From assembly GCA_009599575.1 (NCBI GenBank), contig VWND01000009.1, positions 186,001-250,000 of the forward strand: a DNA stretch of 64,000 nucleotides. The letters run 5' to 3'. Both the position numbers and the translations under genes were made by a program. Below the pieces are notes generated by a model. It was not told the DNA's origin. It saw nothing but the letters and a program-made list of their open reading frames with translations, and searched no databases. The DNA is from Blumeriella jaapii. Taxonomy: Eukaryota; Ascomycota; Leotiomycetes; Helotiales; Drepanopezizaceae. Positions 10,491 through 21,187 of the stretch are shown piece after piece (position 1 is the stretch's first letter; every line of letters begins with the position of its first letter).

Positions 10491-13400
10491 ATGGAAAAGG
10501 ACCCGGCCTACCTGGCCGACAACGTGCACGTCTCGGGCCAGAGCAACAAGCCGCTGTCGCAACCCCCCCATGCATTGCCCATCGAGGCCTTCGTGGCCGA
10601 GATCGTCGCCGACCCGACCGACGGCCTCGCCTCCGCCGAGGCGGCGACGCGGCTCGCCGAGTATGGCCTCAACCAGCTGGACGACGGGCCCGGCGTCCAG
10701 CCGCTGAAGATTCTCATCCGACAGGTCGCCAATGCCATGATTCTGGTCCGTCACACCCCCCTCCCCCCCTCCCCCCCCCCTCCTCCTCCTCGTCTTGTCC
10801 ATCTCCCGCTGACGGCGTTCGGCTAGATCCTCATCATGGCCATGGCCGTCTCGTACGGCATCGCGGCGTGGATCGAGGGCGGCGTCGTCGCCGCCGTCAT
10901 TGTCATCAACATCGTCATCGGCTTCTTCCAAGAGTTCAACGCCGAGAAGACGCTCGACTCGCTGCGATCGCTGAGTTCGCCGACGGCGAGCGCGATCCGC
11001 GACGGCAAGAACGAGACCGTGCCGACGGTGCATCTCGTGCCGGGAGATCTGGTGGAGCTGAAGACCGGCGACGTCGTCCCCGCCGACGTGCGGTAAGTGC
11101 TCGCCCTCCCGTGCCCGCGCGCGCGACCCTCGGGCGCGCCGAGCTAACGCGTGGTGGCTAGCTTGATCGAGGTCATGAACTTCGAGACGGATGAGGCTCT
11201 GCTCACCGGCGAGTCGCTTCCCGTCCCCAAAGTCTACAAGAACACCTACCCGCCCGAGACCGGGCCGGGCGACCGACTCAACGTGGCCTACAGCTCCTCG
11301 ACCGTGACCAAGGGGCGCGCCCGGGGCGTCGTGTTCGCCACGGGCATGAAGACGGAAATCGGATCCATCGCGGCGCGCTCCGGAAGACGGGCGAGAAGAA
11401 GCGAGAGCCCAAGCGGAAGGCCGACGGAACCGTCAAGTTCTATCGCTACATGCAGTTCCTGGGCTTGGTCGCCGGCGACTTCATCGGTCACTTTCTCGGC
11501 ATCAGCGTCGGCACGCCGTTGCAGCGCAAGCTGTCCAAGCTCGCTCTCTTGCTCTTCGCCATCGCCGTCGCCTGCGCCATCATCGTCATGAGCGCGAATG
11601 GCTGGTCGAGCAACAAAGAGGTGAGGCGTGCAGCGCAGAAGCTTGCGTCTGGGGCGCACCGCCCCTCGCCGCAACATTCGCTAACGTGCTTGGCTAGGTG
11701 GTCATCTACGCCGTGACGACGGGCTTGTCCATGATCCCCGCGTCTCTCGTGGTGGTGCTCACCATCACCATGGCGGCGGGAACCAAGCGAATGGTGGAAC
11801 GTCACGTCGTGGTGCGCAAACTCGATTCGTTGGAAGCGTTGGGAGCCGTTACCGGTGCGTGTGCAGGAATCCCCCCCCCTCCCCCCCTTCCCCCCCGGAC
11901 ACGCCCTTGCTCACGTCGTCTAGATATCTGCTCCGACAAGACGGGAACGCTTACGCAGGGAAAGATGGTTGTCAAGAAGGCGTGGATCCCTTCGGAAGGG
12001 ACCTTCTCTGTCGGCCAATCCAACGATCCGGTGGATCCCACCGACGGCCAGCTGTCCCACAGCGACGTCCCCCCATCACAAGCTCCCAAGGCAGGGAACG
12101 CCGGGGACGATGCGCCGAAAACCTACCACGAACTGCTGGATGAACATGCCGAGCTGGAGAACTACCTCAACATCGCTACCCTCGCCAACCTCGCCAAGAT
12201 CCACAAGTCGGACGAAGGCTGGAAAGCAACTGGGGACCCGACGGAAATCGCGATCCAGGTGTTCGCAGCTCGATTCAACTGGCAACGAGAGCGCTTCACG
12301 ACGGGCGAGTCGCCCACCTGGGAGCAGATCGCCGAGTTCCCCTTCGACTCGACCGTCAAGAAGATGAGCGTGATCTTCAAGTCCGCCGACAAGACCATGG
12401 TCTTCTCCAAAGGTGCCGTGGAGCGGGTCATCCAGTCCTGCCCATTCGTGCAGATGGAATCCGGCGCCGCCCCCGTCGAGCTCACGGCATCTGTGCAATC
12501 CGAGATTCTGGCCAACATGGAAGCTCTCGCCGCTCAGGGCCTGCGCGTCCTCGCCCTCGCCCACAAAGAGTGGCACGGCGCCGACGGCAAGAGCGCGCAA
12601 GAGGACCGCGAGGCGGTCGAGAAAGATCTCGTCTTCCAAGGCTTGATCGGTCTGTATGACCCCCCTCGTCCGGAGTCGGAAGGGGCCGTGAAGGAGTGCC
12701 TTCAAGCCGGGATCACCGTCCACATGTTGACCGGCGATCACCCCGGCACCGCACGCGCCATTGCCTCCCAGGTCGGGATCTTGCCGCCCAACATTGGGGA
12801 TTTGTCGAAGAGCATGGTGGATGCGATGGTGATGACCGCTAGCCAGTTCGACCGGTTGACCGAGGACGAGCTCGATGCGTTGCCGGTCTTGCCGCTCGTG
12901 ATCGCCAGGTGCTCGCCGGAAACCAAGGTCCGGATGATTGATGCGCTGCACCGGAGAGGTTGCTTTGCTGCCATGACTGGCGACGGGGTTAACGACGTAC
13001 GTATCCGGCACCCATCTCTATTCGTGCTTATCTGCCTGCCCCCCGCCCTTCAAGCAGCACTCGATCCGCAAGAATCAATGCTAACCACGTCCCTCTAGTC
13101 CCCATCCCTCAAGCGCGCAGACGTAGGGATTGCCATGGGACAGGCCGGTTCAGACGTGGCCAAGGATGCCTCTGATATCATCCTGACCGACGAATTTTGC
13201 CTCGATCATCAACGCTGTGGAGGAAGGCCGGCGCATGTTCGACAACATCCAAAAGTTCATTCTGCATCTGCTCGGCCAGAACATCGCGCAAGCATGCACG
13301 CTCCTCATTGGGCTCGCGTTCAAGGATGTGGATAACCTCTCGGTCTTCCCCTTGTCGCCCATCGAAATCCTTTGGGTCATCATGATCACGTCTTCGCTGC

Positions 13401-14085
13401 CCGACATGGGCCTTGGATTCGAGGTCGCCGCGCCGGATATCATGCAGCGCCCTCCGCACTCCCTCAAGACGGGTGTCTTCACGGTGGAAATCTTGGTCGA
13501 CATGATGGTCTACGGGCTCTGGATGGCGCGCTGTGCCTCTCGGCCTTCTCCCTCGTGCTCTTCGGCTTCAACGACGGCCAGATTGGGATCCACTGCAACG
13601 ACTCCATCAAACAGGGCTGCTACACCGTCTTCCGCGCGCGGGCCACGACGTTCGTGTGCATGACCTGGTTCTCGCTCTTCCTCGCGTGGGAGATGGTCAA
13701 CATGCGCCGCTCCTTCTTCCGCATGCAGCCGAAGTCGACCAAGTACTTCACTCAGTGGACCATCGACATCTGGCGCAACAAGTTCCTGTTCTGGTCCGTC
13801 ATCACGGGCTTCGTGACGGTGTTCCCCACGCTGTACATTCCCGTGTTGAACGAGCGGGTGTTCCGACACACGGGCATCGGCTGGGAGTGGATCGTCGTCA
13901 TCATCGAGACGATCCTCTTCTTCCTCGGCGTCGAGACGTGGAAGTGGTGCAAGCGCATCTACTTCCGGAGGCGCGCGCACCGGTTCGGCTACGTCCACAA
14001 GGATCTCAGTCTGACGGTCTTCTCGCGGTACACGACGGAGGATGGGGATGGGAGCAAGGGCATCCGTGGCTCGAAGATCGTGTAG
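10491..14085 (+). CDS. ENA1: ENA-type P-type Na+ (K+) ATPase, six exons, three frameshifts
   Basis: Plasma-membrane type IID pump exporting Na+ (or K+/Li+) at the cost of ATP. Exons: 10491-10745, 10827-11092, 11162-11620, 11698-11854, 11924-12996, 13099-14085; all introns are GT-AG, 69-102 bp, and frame is kept at each join. Landmarks: N-terminal cation-ATPase segment, LTGES actuator loop, [11 protein letters not shown] membrane segment, phosphorylation motif [20 protein letters not shown], and [20 protein letters not shown] across the last intron. Repairing the breaks gives about 1066 residues, normal for the family. The frame breaks near 11374 (one base short after GSIAA), near 13196 (two bases short after IILTD) and near 13530 (one base short after YGLWMA). 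Everything else is intact, so sequence error is more likely than a pseudogene, though decay is not excluded. ENA is preferred over a Ca2+ pump because of the [12 protein letters not shown] context. Confidence 0.9.
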
Positions 14086-14446
14086 TCTGATTATTTGCTG
14101 GTGGGACGAGATCTGGGCTCTCGGTCGAGCCAGGCTATGTTACGAAGAGCTATCTACCACCCCTCTATGTGAGGCATCTAGGGTGATTTGGCGCCGGTGG
14201 CGTTGGGTGGTTATGCAGATAGACGGCCAAGAAAATATCTACGCAGATTCACACTTCCGTCCATCTTTCGTTGCTATTTACAAGGGCTTTGCGTTCTGGA
14301 ATGCTGCATTAACGTTTTTTTTTTTTAATCTGTTTGGGATCCACGATTTTTCACGACTCGCGCTTTTTTCTATCAGTCTCGTTTCGGAATGGTGTGCTGT
14401 TGGGGTTGAGTTGGATAAATGCTGGGGGTTTGTTTTATGATGTTAC
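14086..14446. other. 3' flank of the ENA gene
   Basis: AT-rich downstream flank with a T run at 14317-14327. No gene seen; the ENA 3' UTR and polyadenylation site should be here. Confidence 0.5.
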
Positions 14447-14945
14447 AGTACTGTATGGTATGGTATGTTATAGTATGGTATGATATGTATGTGTGTATGT
14501 ATGTATGGTATGGTATGGTATAGTATGGTATGATATGTATGTGTGTATGTATGTATGGTATGGTAAGGTATATACTGTATGATATATACTGTGTGGTATA
14601 AACTGTGTGGTATGTATGTATGTATGTATGTATGGTATAAACTGTGTGGTATGTATGTATGTATGTATGTATGGTATAAACTGTGTGGTATGTATGTATG
14701 TATGTATGTATGGTATAAACTGTGTGGTATGTATGTATGTATGTATGTATGTATGTATGTATGTATGTATGTATGTATGTATGTATGTATGTATGTATGT
14801 ATGTATGTATGTATGTATGTATGTACGTACGTATGTATGTATGTATGTATATATGTATGTACGTACGTACGAATATACGTACCTATTATGTTTATATGTT
14901 TATATACATACATACATACATCCATTCACATACACATACACACAC
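14447..14945. repeat. TATG satellite with a 39-bp higher-order repeat
   Basis: Long array of GTAT/TATG units. At 14596, 14635, 14674 and 14713 a GTATAAACTGTGTGG word recurs at an exact 39-bp spacing, each followed by TATG units. From about 14727 to 14870 the array is nearly pure TATG, then changes to ACGT-containing variants and CATA on the right. Frames across it are translated repeat. Confidence 0.9.
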
Positions 14946-15214
14946 ACAGTACACACATGGATAACATAAATCCACAAACGCTTCAATTAGCCTCATGAAT
15001 ATCAATCCTTATAATGAATGGCCTGAGGAATCACGCCCACCCAGACTAGATAGAGCTCGTCCGGACGGACCACCATATCTGCATAGGTAGGCACTTACAG
15101 TATACACAGGTTTTTAAGGCTACCGAGCTTTTTTCTTAGATTACTGTATATCCCCCTTTCCCCGTTTTGGGAGACGACCTTGACCTTTTTTTCTGTATTG
15201 TACTGTACTAGACT
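14946..15214. other. gene-free spacer between satellites
   Basis: No gene, repeat or motif recognised in this stretch. Confidence 0.5.
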
Positions 15215-15513
15215 GTGGTACAATATCGTAGGGAGGGCGGTGAGGGCGGTGGGGGCGGTGTGGGGGGGGAGAAGGAGGGGGCGTGGGAGGGGGTGGGAAA
15301 GGTGGGGGCGGGGGCGGGGGGGGGGGCGGGGGAGAAGGTGGGAGATAATGTGGGGGAGAATGTGGGGGATAATGTGGGGGAGAATTTGGGGGGGAAGAAG
15401 GGGGGAGGGGGAGATAGGCCTGATAACTAACTGTATTGCAATGCGATGCGATGCAATGCAGTATCATACAATGCAGTAGAAGAGGGGGGGAAGGGGGGGG
15501 GGGGGGGGGGGGG
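15215..15513 (+). repeat. G-rich purine tract and 21-nt G run
   Basis: 15227-15418 is almost all G with short GAGAA, GTG and GATAAT interruptions. It contains many runs of three or more G at short spacing, so it could form quadruplexes on the plus strand. A second block has an uninterrupted 21-nt G run at 15493-15513. Around it GATGCGATGCAATGC-type words occur. The P-rich and G-rich frames are artefacts. Confidence 0.8.
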
Positions 15514-15647
15514 AGGATGGGCCTGATAACTGTACACATTGCTATGCTATGCGATGCAATGTAATGCAGTGTAACACAATGCAGTGTAATGTATAGTTTA
15601 TTTTTTGTGTTTGGGTGTTAAGTGTGTTTGGTTGTTTGTTTGTTTGG

Positions 15648-15861
15648 TTGTTGTGTTTGGTTATTGTGTTTGGTTATTGTGTTTGGTTATTGTGTTTGGT
15701 TATTGTGTTTGGTTATTGTGTTTGGTTATTGTGTTTGGTTATTGTGTTTGGTTGATATTTTGTTTCGGGAGCAAACTGTATATGCTATGTGTTTTATTAT
15801 ATTGTAGGTGCTGTAAATTGTTGGTGCTTTTTACTGGGTTGGATTGGATTGGATTGGATTG
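15648..15861 (+). repeat. 13-bp minisatellite and GGATT array
   Basis: A 13-bp unit, TTATTGTGTTTGG, repeats about eight times between 15648 and 15752. It is followed at about 15836-15861 by a GGATT pentanucleotide array. The 13-bp unit gives a spurious hydrophobic frame (VWLLCLVIVFGY repeats) because 13 is not a multiple of three. Confidence 0.85.
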
Positions 15862-16611
15862 AATATGTATATGTATATATATGTACACAGTATAAGGCAC
15901 GATCCTCAGTTTGCAACCATTGGCCCGAGGCCTTAGCTATCCAGTCCCGAAGCAGGCTCGATCTAAGCAAACCCTAGGGATATAATCAGATGGGCCTTTC
16001 GCAGTCTCACAGATCCCTAAGATTCAGTCTTGAATAAATGCCACTTGCTGCTCCCCGGTTTCCTACCGTTCACCATGACACTGCAACAAAAACATATAAA
16101 ACCGCGCATTTCCGCGACACGTTTTCTTCCCAGAAATCAAAAATGCCATCAGGACGTCGTTTTTTTGATGAAGTTCTACGAATTGTATATCAGGAAGCAT
16201 TTTCCGTCGTACGCAAAAGGTGTTCTTGCTGGAAAAGCCTTTGAGATGCAACGCTTTACATGATCGCCGCTGAGCTTGGCCTGAGATATTGGACAGTTTT
16301 TCGTCCGATTTATATCGGAGCGAATCATTGCGCAACTCATAAATGGTTTTGAAAAATTCTGAGGAGCTCGCTTAATTTTTGGTGTTGATGCATTGCAAGT
16401 TGGCTTGTACTGTATCGACTGGACGCGGTGATTCTGTTCTCGGGAGCAATAAGATGGACTGTTCGCAACTACTTAAGTACAGTCCGGTCTTGATGCCAGA
16501 TTCTCTGCGGGGTTTCCTCAACTGCACCTTGCCGTAGTAGATTGGTTGCGGTCCCCCCGACGACTTGAGAAAGGCCGGTATCATGGCTTTGGCAAGCTTC
16601 CTCCGCCACGT
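15862..16611. other. gene-free spacer
   Basis: No gene recognised. The frames at 16030-16335 on both strands lack motifs. The region probably includes the 3' UTR of the methyltransferase on the minus strand. Confidence 0.5.
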
Positions 16612-17528
16612 TCAGCCGCCGTTGTCGTAGACGACCAAATCCATAAGCACATCCCGTCTCGTAGGGACGAGATATTCCGGAAAGAACTTGTGGCAGCAGA
16701 GCACGACCCCGTTCTCGCTCAGCCGCGTCAAGATCTGCAGACAACATCAGCCCGCATCCTTCCCCTGGCGCGATCACGTCGGAATGCCCAGAGCGGGGCG
16801 ATACCGTAGGGAACCCACCTGACGAACGGTCTTCATGGCCAGTTGCTGCGGGATCAGATATACGAACACGTGACTGATGCGGTGGACGTCCAGCAGCGTG
16901 CGGGCGAGATCCTGCACATCATCGTTGAAATCGTAGACGAGCCACTGAGAATCGACGCCCTGAGCAAGGGCGTTGACGCCCGCCGTTTGGATGAGGGCCG
17001 TGTTGTAATCGACGCCGACACCCCGTGCCGTAGGAGCGTCGCTCGCGCCGCGGTTGACATGGCTCAAGAGCCCGATGACTTGACACGCGGGAAATCAGCG
17101 CGGTTCTGCGAACAACAAGAGCGCAAAAGCAGAACTTGGGCGAGGGGGGTAGCCTGGGAACGAAAAGAAGGAAAGGTGCGGTCGGTCGATGCCAGCCAGC
17201 CAGCCCAGTAGGGCCAAAAGCGCCCGACGACGACGAAGAAAGCTGCTCCGCGCTTCCAGGCCGCTCACTGCGACGAGAAGGGACGTCGCTGCGCATGCCT
17301 ACGGAATTCGCCATCGCCACAGCCAAGATCGCAGATGACGGTCGCAGCAGCAGCAGTGTTTGGGTGCTGTGATGCCTTTCCTCCGACCAGGCCCATCAGC
17401 TCGGCGGCGGCGCGCATCGTCCCAGGCCCGGTCTCGATGTAGGGCGCGAAAACTCCGGCGTAGCCGAAAGGCACGTAGTCCAGGTCTTGAAATGCGAAGA
17501 GAGGGTGGCCGTCGCGGTCGTAATTCAT
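16612..17528 (-). CDS. class I SAM-dependent methyltransferase, FAM173-like, three exons
   Basis: Exons on the minus strand: 17528-17303, 17078-16819, 16734-16612, joined by GT-AG introns of 224 and 84 bp; total 202 aa. The order of motifs is PYIETGPGTMRAAAEL, then the SAM-binding motif CDLGCGDGEF, the acidic motif GVGVDYN, YDFNDD, HVFVYLIPQQL, and after the last intron ILTRLSENGVVLCCHKFFPEYL. The DLGxGDG motif and the hydrophobic FVYLxP strand in place of a catalytic motif resemble lysine methyltransferases of the FAM173/ATPSCKMT type; that assignment is inference, the methyltransferase fold is clear. Intron 1 uses an AAG acceptor because an upstream CAG acceptor would bring in a stop. A TATAAAG on the minus strand about 110 bp upstream and two CACGTG boxes further up lie in the likely promoter. 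Confidence 0.75.
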
Positions 17529-17637
17529 GGCTGCGTTGGAACCGTGGACGTTCGAGATGTTGTTGCGTCGATGTTGTGAAGTGGTCGTTCGTGAAAGGTA
17601 GGAAGTGGGGCTGGCTGTGGTGAGCCAAACTCGACCC

Positions 17638-17804
17638 CTTTATAGCACGTGAGGCTTTCAATCGCACATGTAGCTGCGTCTGAAGTTTCCCACTGCAAGG
17701 GAAAGACTACGCTCCTGAAAGGCTTCTTAGGAATGAAAATTTGAGGCAATTGGCATGATATCTGTTGTGCAGAGTCAGCCAACAGTCATGTGACGTATCA
17801 CGTG
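17638..17804 (-). promoter_or_regulatory. methyltransferase promoter: TATA box and two CACGTG boxes
   Basis: On the minus strand TATAAAG lies at about 17644-17638, some 110 bp upstream of the methyltransferase ATG at 17528. CACGTG palindromes lie at 17646-17651 and 17799-17804. CACGTG is the core of bHLH sites such as Cbf1. Function is inferred from position only. Confidence 0.4.
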
Positions 17805-19603
17805 TCGGACAGAAGTAGGGATGTGGCCATATAACAACGTACAGAAGTTCGGGGCGCGGATTCATAAATTTTGAGCTTATGCGCGATAGCACGATGATAT
17901 GTTTGTTCTACCGAGAGTTCATCGAGCTCGTTAGAAGAGTATTGGCTGAATTCCCGGGGACAGAAAGATGGAAGAAGAGAAGGACCCACGCTAAATGTTG
18001 AAGAGTCTGACATATTCCCAGAATCCTTACAACATATATCTGCTTGTCTGTACCCGATTGACTGCATATCATATATGGTGAAATCTGTCATTGACTAAAC
18101 AAATGAGTTCCGTAGGCCACTAGCACCGTTATTCTCTTTTCTTACGAGCAAGCACGATATCGCCTCCCGTCCCAGGCTCGGATTGAGAAAGCCAGACACC
18201 CCACACCGAGATATACTTCAAGGCTTTTTTCTTGATCAATATGTCGAGATTCTGCTCCACGCGAATCGGTTTGTCGAGCGCGATAAGCTTTTCCAGGCAG
18301 ACGATCAGCCTTTTCGTACAAGAGTACCTGCCAGCTGTCGTTGCCTGGGTACTGCCACGGGCTGCGATGACATTCTAGGCGCGATACCAAGTCAGTATCT
18401 GATTGTTCTTGTTCCAAAGACCCCAACTGTCTTTTTGTCTTCGTCGACTAGTCCTCCCAGGGTACCAGCAAGGTCAACCTGTTGTGGGTGTCCAGAGCAA
18501 ACGACTGCTCAGATTGAGACACCCTCCGAGCCAACTCGAAAAGCCATCACTCAGGGAACGCAGAAGACCGAGCAAGCCGTTTTGGAGTATCTTAACGTGA
18601 AGGCGAAGGCAGCATCTCTGAGCCGCTTTGGTAAGTCGATCCGCCATAGTTTGATGTACATTGCGATTGATGCTAACTTAACCTCGGAAATATTTGACAA
18701 TGATAACGAGTAATCAGCCGAGGATGTTTCCCACAACAGGCTGCAAAAGAATGCTGGCTAATTTTGGACGTATGTTACTTATTTTCACTCTTGAGCAGAA
18801 CGGCATCTTTGAAACTGGTACGCCTGGGAACAAAAACCGAAATGGCTCTTTTCACATTCGTTGATCTCATGCAAAAATTACAACTTCGATAGCAACATTC
18901 CATGGTGAAAGCATGTAAGAAAACATCACTAAACCCAAATCTCATGTTATAAATGCTTTTAACTACGAACAGGCCAACGTGGCGCAAGTGAAATTGTACA
19001 TCGCAAATCACAGAAAAGAAAACAGAAGATAAATCACGGCCAATCCACGAAGTACTCAGGGGATTGAAGACATCCGAATGTCAAGGTTATTGCATCGCAG
19101 TTTCCAGGGCGCAGTAACAGTCAGCTATCAAGGGCTGGTTGTTCCACTCACCGTGTGAGGATGATGGCAGCGGCGGAGTCACGTGTGTTCACGGGTTACA
19201 CTCACGTTGCGGCGTGTGCTAGGCACTGATGTATTCTCGCACTACTGTGACTAGCATATGCTTCCTACACACCAGCAATTCTATGAATTTTGGGCGTCCC
19301 GACCTTGTGTGCGCACCCTGACGTGATGTTAACACTTCACCGTTTCTGTACTTATGGAATGACTGTAGAGGTCATTCCTAAGGTGAACCCCGAACTGTCT
19401 AGATATAAGGGGCAGTTCTCACTAGCTTGTAGAAGCCTGACTCCAGCTTGTGTCAAGCAAAGCTGGCATAGAGGTGGATTCTGAAAGTAGTATTGTGGCA
19501 TCATTAAATGTCCTGTCTAATTGGATTGAAAAAAGAGGCATTTAACTTGGAGTCATGTGTCGAATGAATTTGCGCCACAGTTCGTTATAAAGATGTTTTG
19601 CAA
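17805..19603. other. AT-rich spacer with unassigned frames
   Basis: The largest frame is 18183-18713 (+, 176 codons), with an opposing minus-strand frame at 18142-18426. Neither has a family motif I recognise. The plus frame has an odd cysteine/proline-rich middle (SCRCLGTATGC..CCGCPEQ) and could be a decayed gene or chance. 18720-19600 is AT-rich with nothing supported. Confidence 0.4.
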
Positions 19604-20062
19604 GCGAACGCTTAGAGCGTTAGAATAGATTGAGAGGGAATACACATTTCAAGTTCCATAATCATGACAAAATACAATAATGATATTCATAATGATGATG
19701 ATGATGATAATGATAATGATGATGATGATGTTAATGACGACGATATTATTCAACGTCTGAAAGGGCACAACCACTTCAAGTCTCCTATAGGGCATCGAAG
19801 ACGTGCTAAGAAATTTTACATGCAAGAGACCCGCGAGAAATCATTTGTGTTAAAGAAATGTTTGGCCAAAGGACCCGCTATTGGAGCCCTTCCCCTACAG
19901 GCGGGATGGTTCTCCGTAGTGTCCGTGAAAAAAATGAGTCTCACTTGCTTCAGAGATTGCAAAGTATCTACGTACTAGGGGAGTGAAAAGCACGATCAAG
20001 GGTTCTATAAGCGAATGCTTAGAACACTAGAATAGACTGAGATGGAATACGCAGTTCAAATT
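19604..20062 (+). repeat. element R outlying copy 2, flanked by ~52-bp direct repeats
   Basis: Direct repeats at 19604-19655 and 20011-20062 share GCGAA.GCTTAGA, TAGAATAGA.TGAGA and GGAATAC blocks and differ mainly by transitions. Between them, 19745-19912 is a copy of element R with ATTATTCAACGTCTGA, AGGGCATCGAAGACGTGCTAAG, GACCCGCGAGAA, AAAGAAATGT, GGACCCGCTATTGGAGCCC and GGCGGGATGGTT. A GATGAT-rich stretch lies at 19690-19735. The asparagine/aspartate-rich frame here is not a gene. Confidence 0.65.
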
Positions 20063-20242
20063 CGATGTGTAAACGAAGGAAGAAAGGCAGAGCCGGTGCA
20101 GCGGACGTTTGGGTCTCATGCACAATCACTATGGTTTATCAGGACTGAGCCTTCCAAAGCCTTATTTTCTGATCAGAATACAAGCTCTCTAAAGCATATA
20201 GTGTGAACCGCTCCTTGAAGTCTATGACACTTACTCTCGCTC

Positions 20243-21187
20243 ATGACGAAAGGGGAAATCGTTAGTTGGCGTCGACGAGTTACTGCGCTAGGCCAGGCCT
20301 CGCTATGGGCCGCCGCACTTCTGATTTTTTTTGTATATATATTTGCCATCAAACATCTCAAAAAAAAAAAATTCACTGATCACCTTTCTCGCACCCCTAC
20401 TACAGAATCAAAAGCACGGTATGTATGCGTACGAAGTCATTGGGACCAAATCGCTGATACAAAGAAAATCAGTGGCAAGCAGCACGGCTCAATGGAATTT
20501 CTCCTCCACAGCCTCCACCTCGGCATTCAGGATGATGAGGGAAACCTCTCCCCGTCCAAGCTGTTTACAGGCATAGCAATGGGTTTTCTCTACGGCAGCG
20601 TCTTATACCCGCTCTGTTCTGTCCTGCAAATGATTTTGCGTGAACGGGAAATGAACACAGCCTACCATCAGCTTTTGAAGGTGCTTCTCGACAGTTCCGC
20701 CGCCGAACGATCCGATCAACTCTTCGACTTCTGTGCACGATCTACAGAGTGGACTGGTCTCTTGACCGACGAAGTGGTCGATTATCTTCACCGGAAATTG
20801 TTGGAAGATGATGGCGCGGGAATGGATAGAGAGTTGCTCGAGGAAGTTCTCCAGAAGCGGTTGATTGAGAACTTGCATCTGAGGACATACCACAGAGACG
20901 TCTCGGAAAGTTGGTGGCATGTTCCGTATGGCAAGAATGGGATGTATCCCCACTGGGTCTGGCCACTGCTTTTGAGCCGGGACCAAATCCGGGATGCCGC
21001 TAGGGATATCGAGCTCAGAGGTCGTGGGACGTGGAAGTCTGATTACCCGTTGGCTGTATTTCAGAAGCTGCTGGCCATTATACATCAAGAGCGGACCGAG
21101 AAGTTGGGGCTGACCATCGATAACAACACAGTCGACGGTCAACCGACTGAGAAGCACGGGTTGGAAGCCGTTGACTTGATGGTTTGA
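20243..21187 (+). CDS. uncharacterised protein with hydrophobic segments
   Basis: A 314-codon open frame that I do not recognise. Residues about 20-38 (LWAAALLIFFVYIFAI) could span a membrane, followed by a lysine cluster encoded by an A run. A second hydrophobic stretch, TGIAMGFLYGSVLYPLCSVLQMIL, lies near residues 109-132. The rest is soluble-looking and rich in Leu, Arg and Glu, with tryptophan-rich motifs SWWHVPYGKNGMYPHWVWPLLL and GTWKSDYPLAVFQKLLAII. The first 80 residues are less convincing: a GTATGT at about 20419 could be a splice donor, and the true start may be another Met such as that near 20492. It lies alone in the AT-rich island next to repeat elements. Length and codon use favour a real gene. 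Confidence 0.55.
   Translation: MTKGEIVSWRRRVTALGQASLWAAALLIFFVYIFAIKHLKKKKFTDHLSRTPTTESKARYVCVRSHWDQIADTKKISGKQHGSMEFLLHSLHLGIQDDEGNLSPSKLFTGIAMGFLYGSVLYPLCSVLQMILREREMNTAYHQLLKVLLDSSAAERSDQLFDFCARSTEWTGLLTDEVVDYLHRKLLEDDGAGMDRELLEEVLQKRLIENLHLRTYHRDVSESWWHVPYGKNGMYPHWVWPLLLSRDQIRDAARDIELRGRGTWKSDYPLAVFQKLLAIIHQERTEKLGLTIDNNTVDGQPTEKHGLEAVDLMV

Noticed and set aside
12076..13011. 311-codon frame antisense to the ENA pump
   Set aside because: Opposite strand of a well-supported P-type ATPase exon; no independent motif.
14443..14925. 160-codon frame of HTYIHTYI repeats
   Set aside because: Translated TATG microsatellite; no unique sequence.
17136..17372. plus-strand frame over the methyltransferase
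   Set aside because: Lies across intron 1 and exon 1 of the better supported minus-strand gene.
18142..18713. overlapping plus and minus frames of 94 and 176 codons
   Set aside because: No motif, no clear codon signal and no plausible introns on either strand; kept only as a note in the spacer entry.
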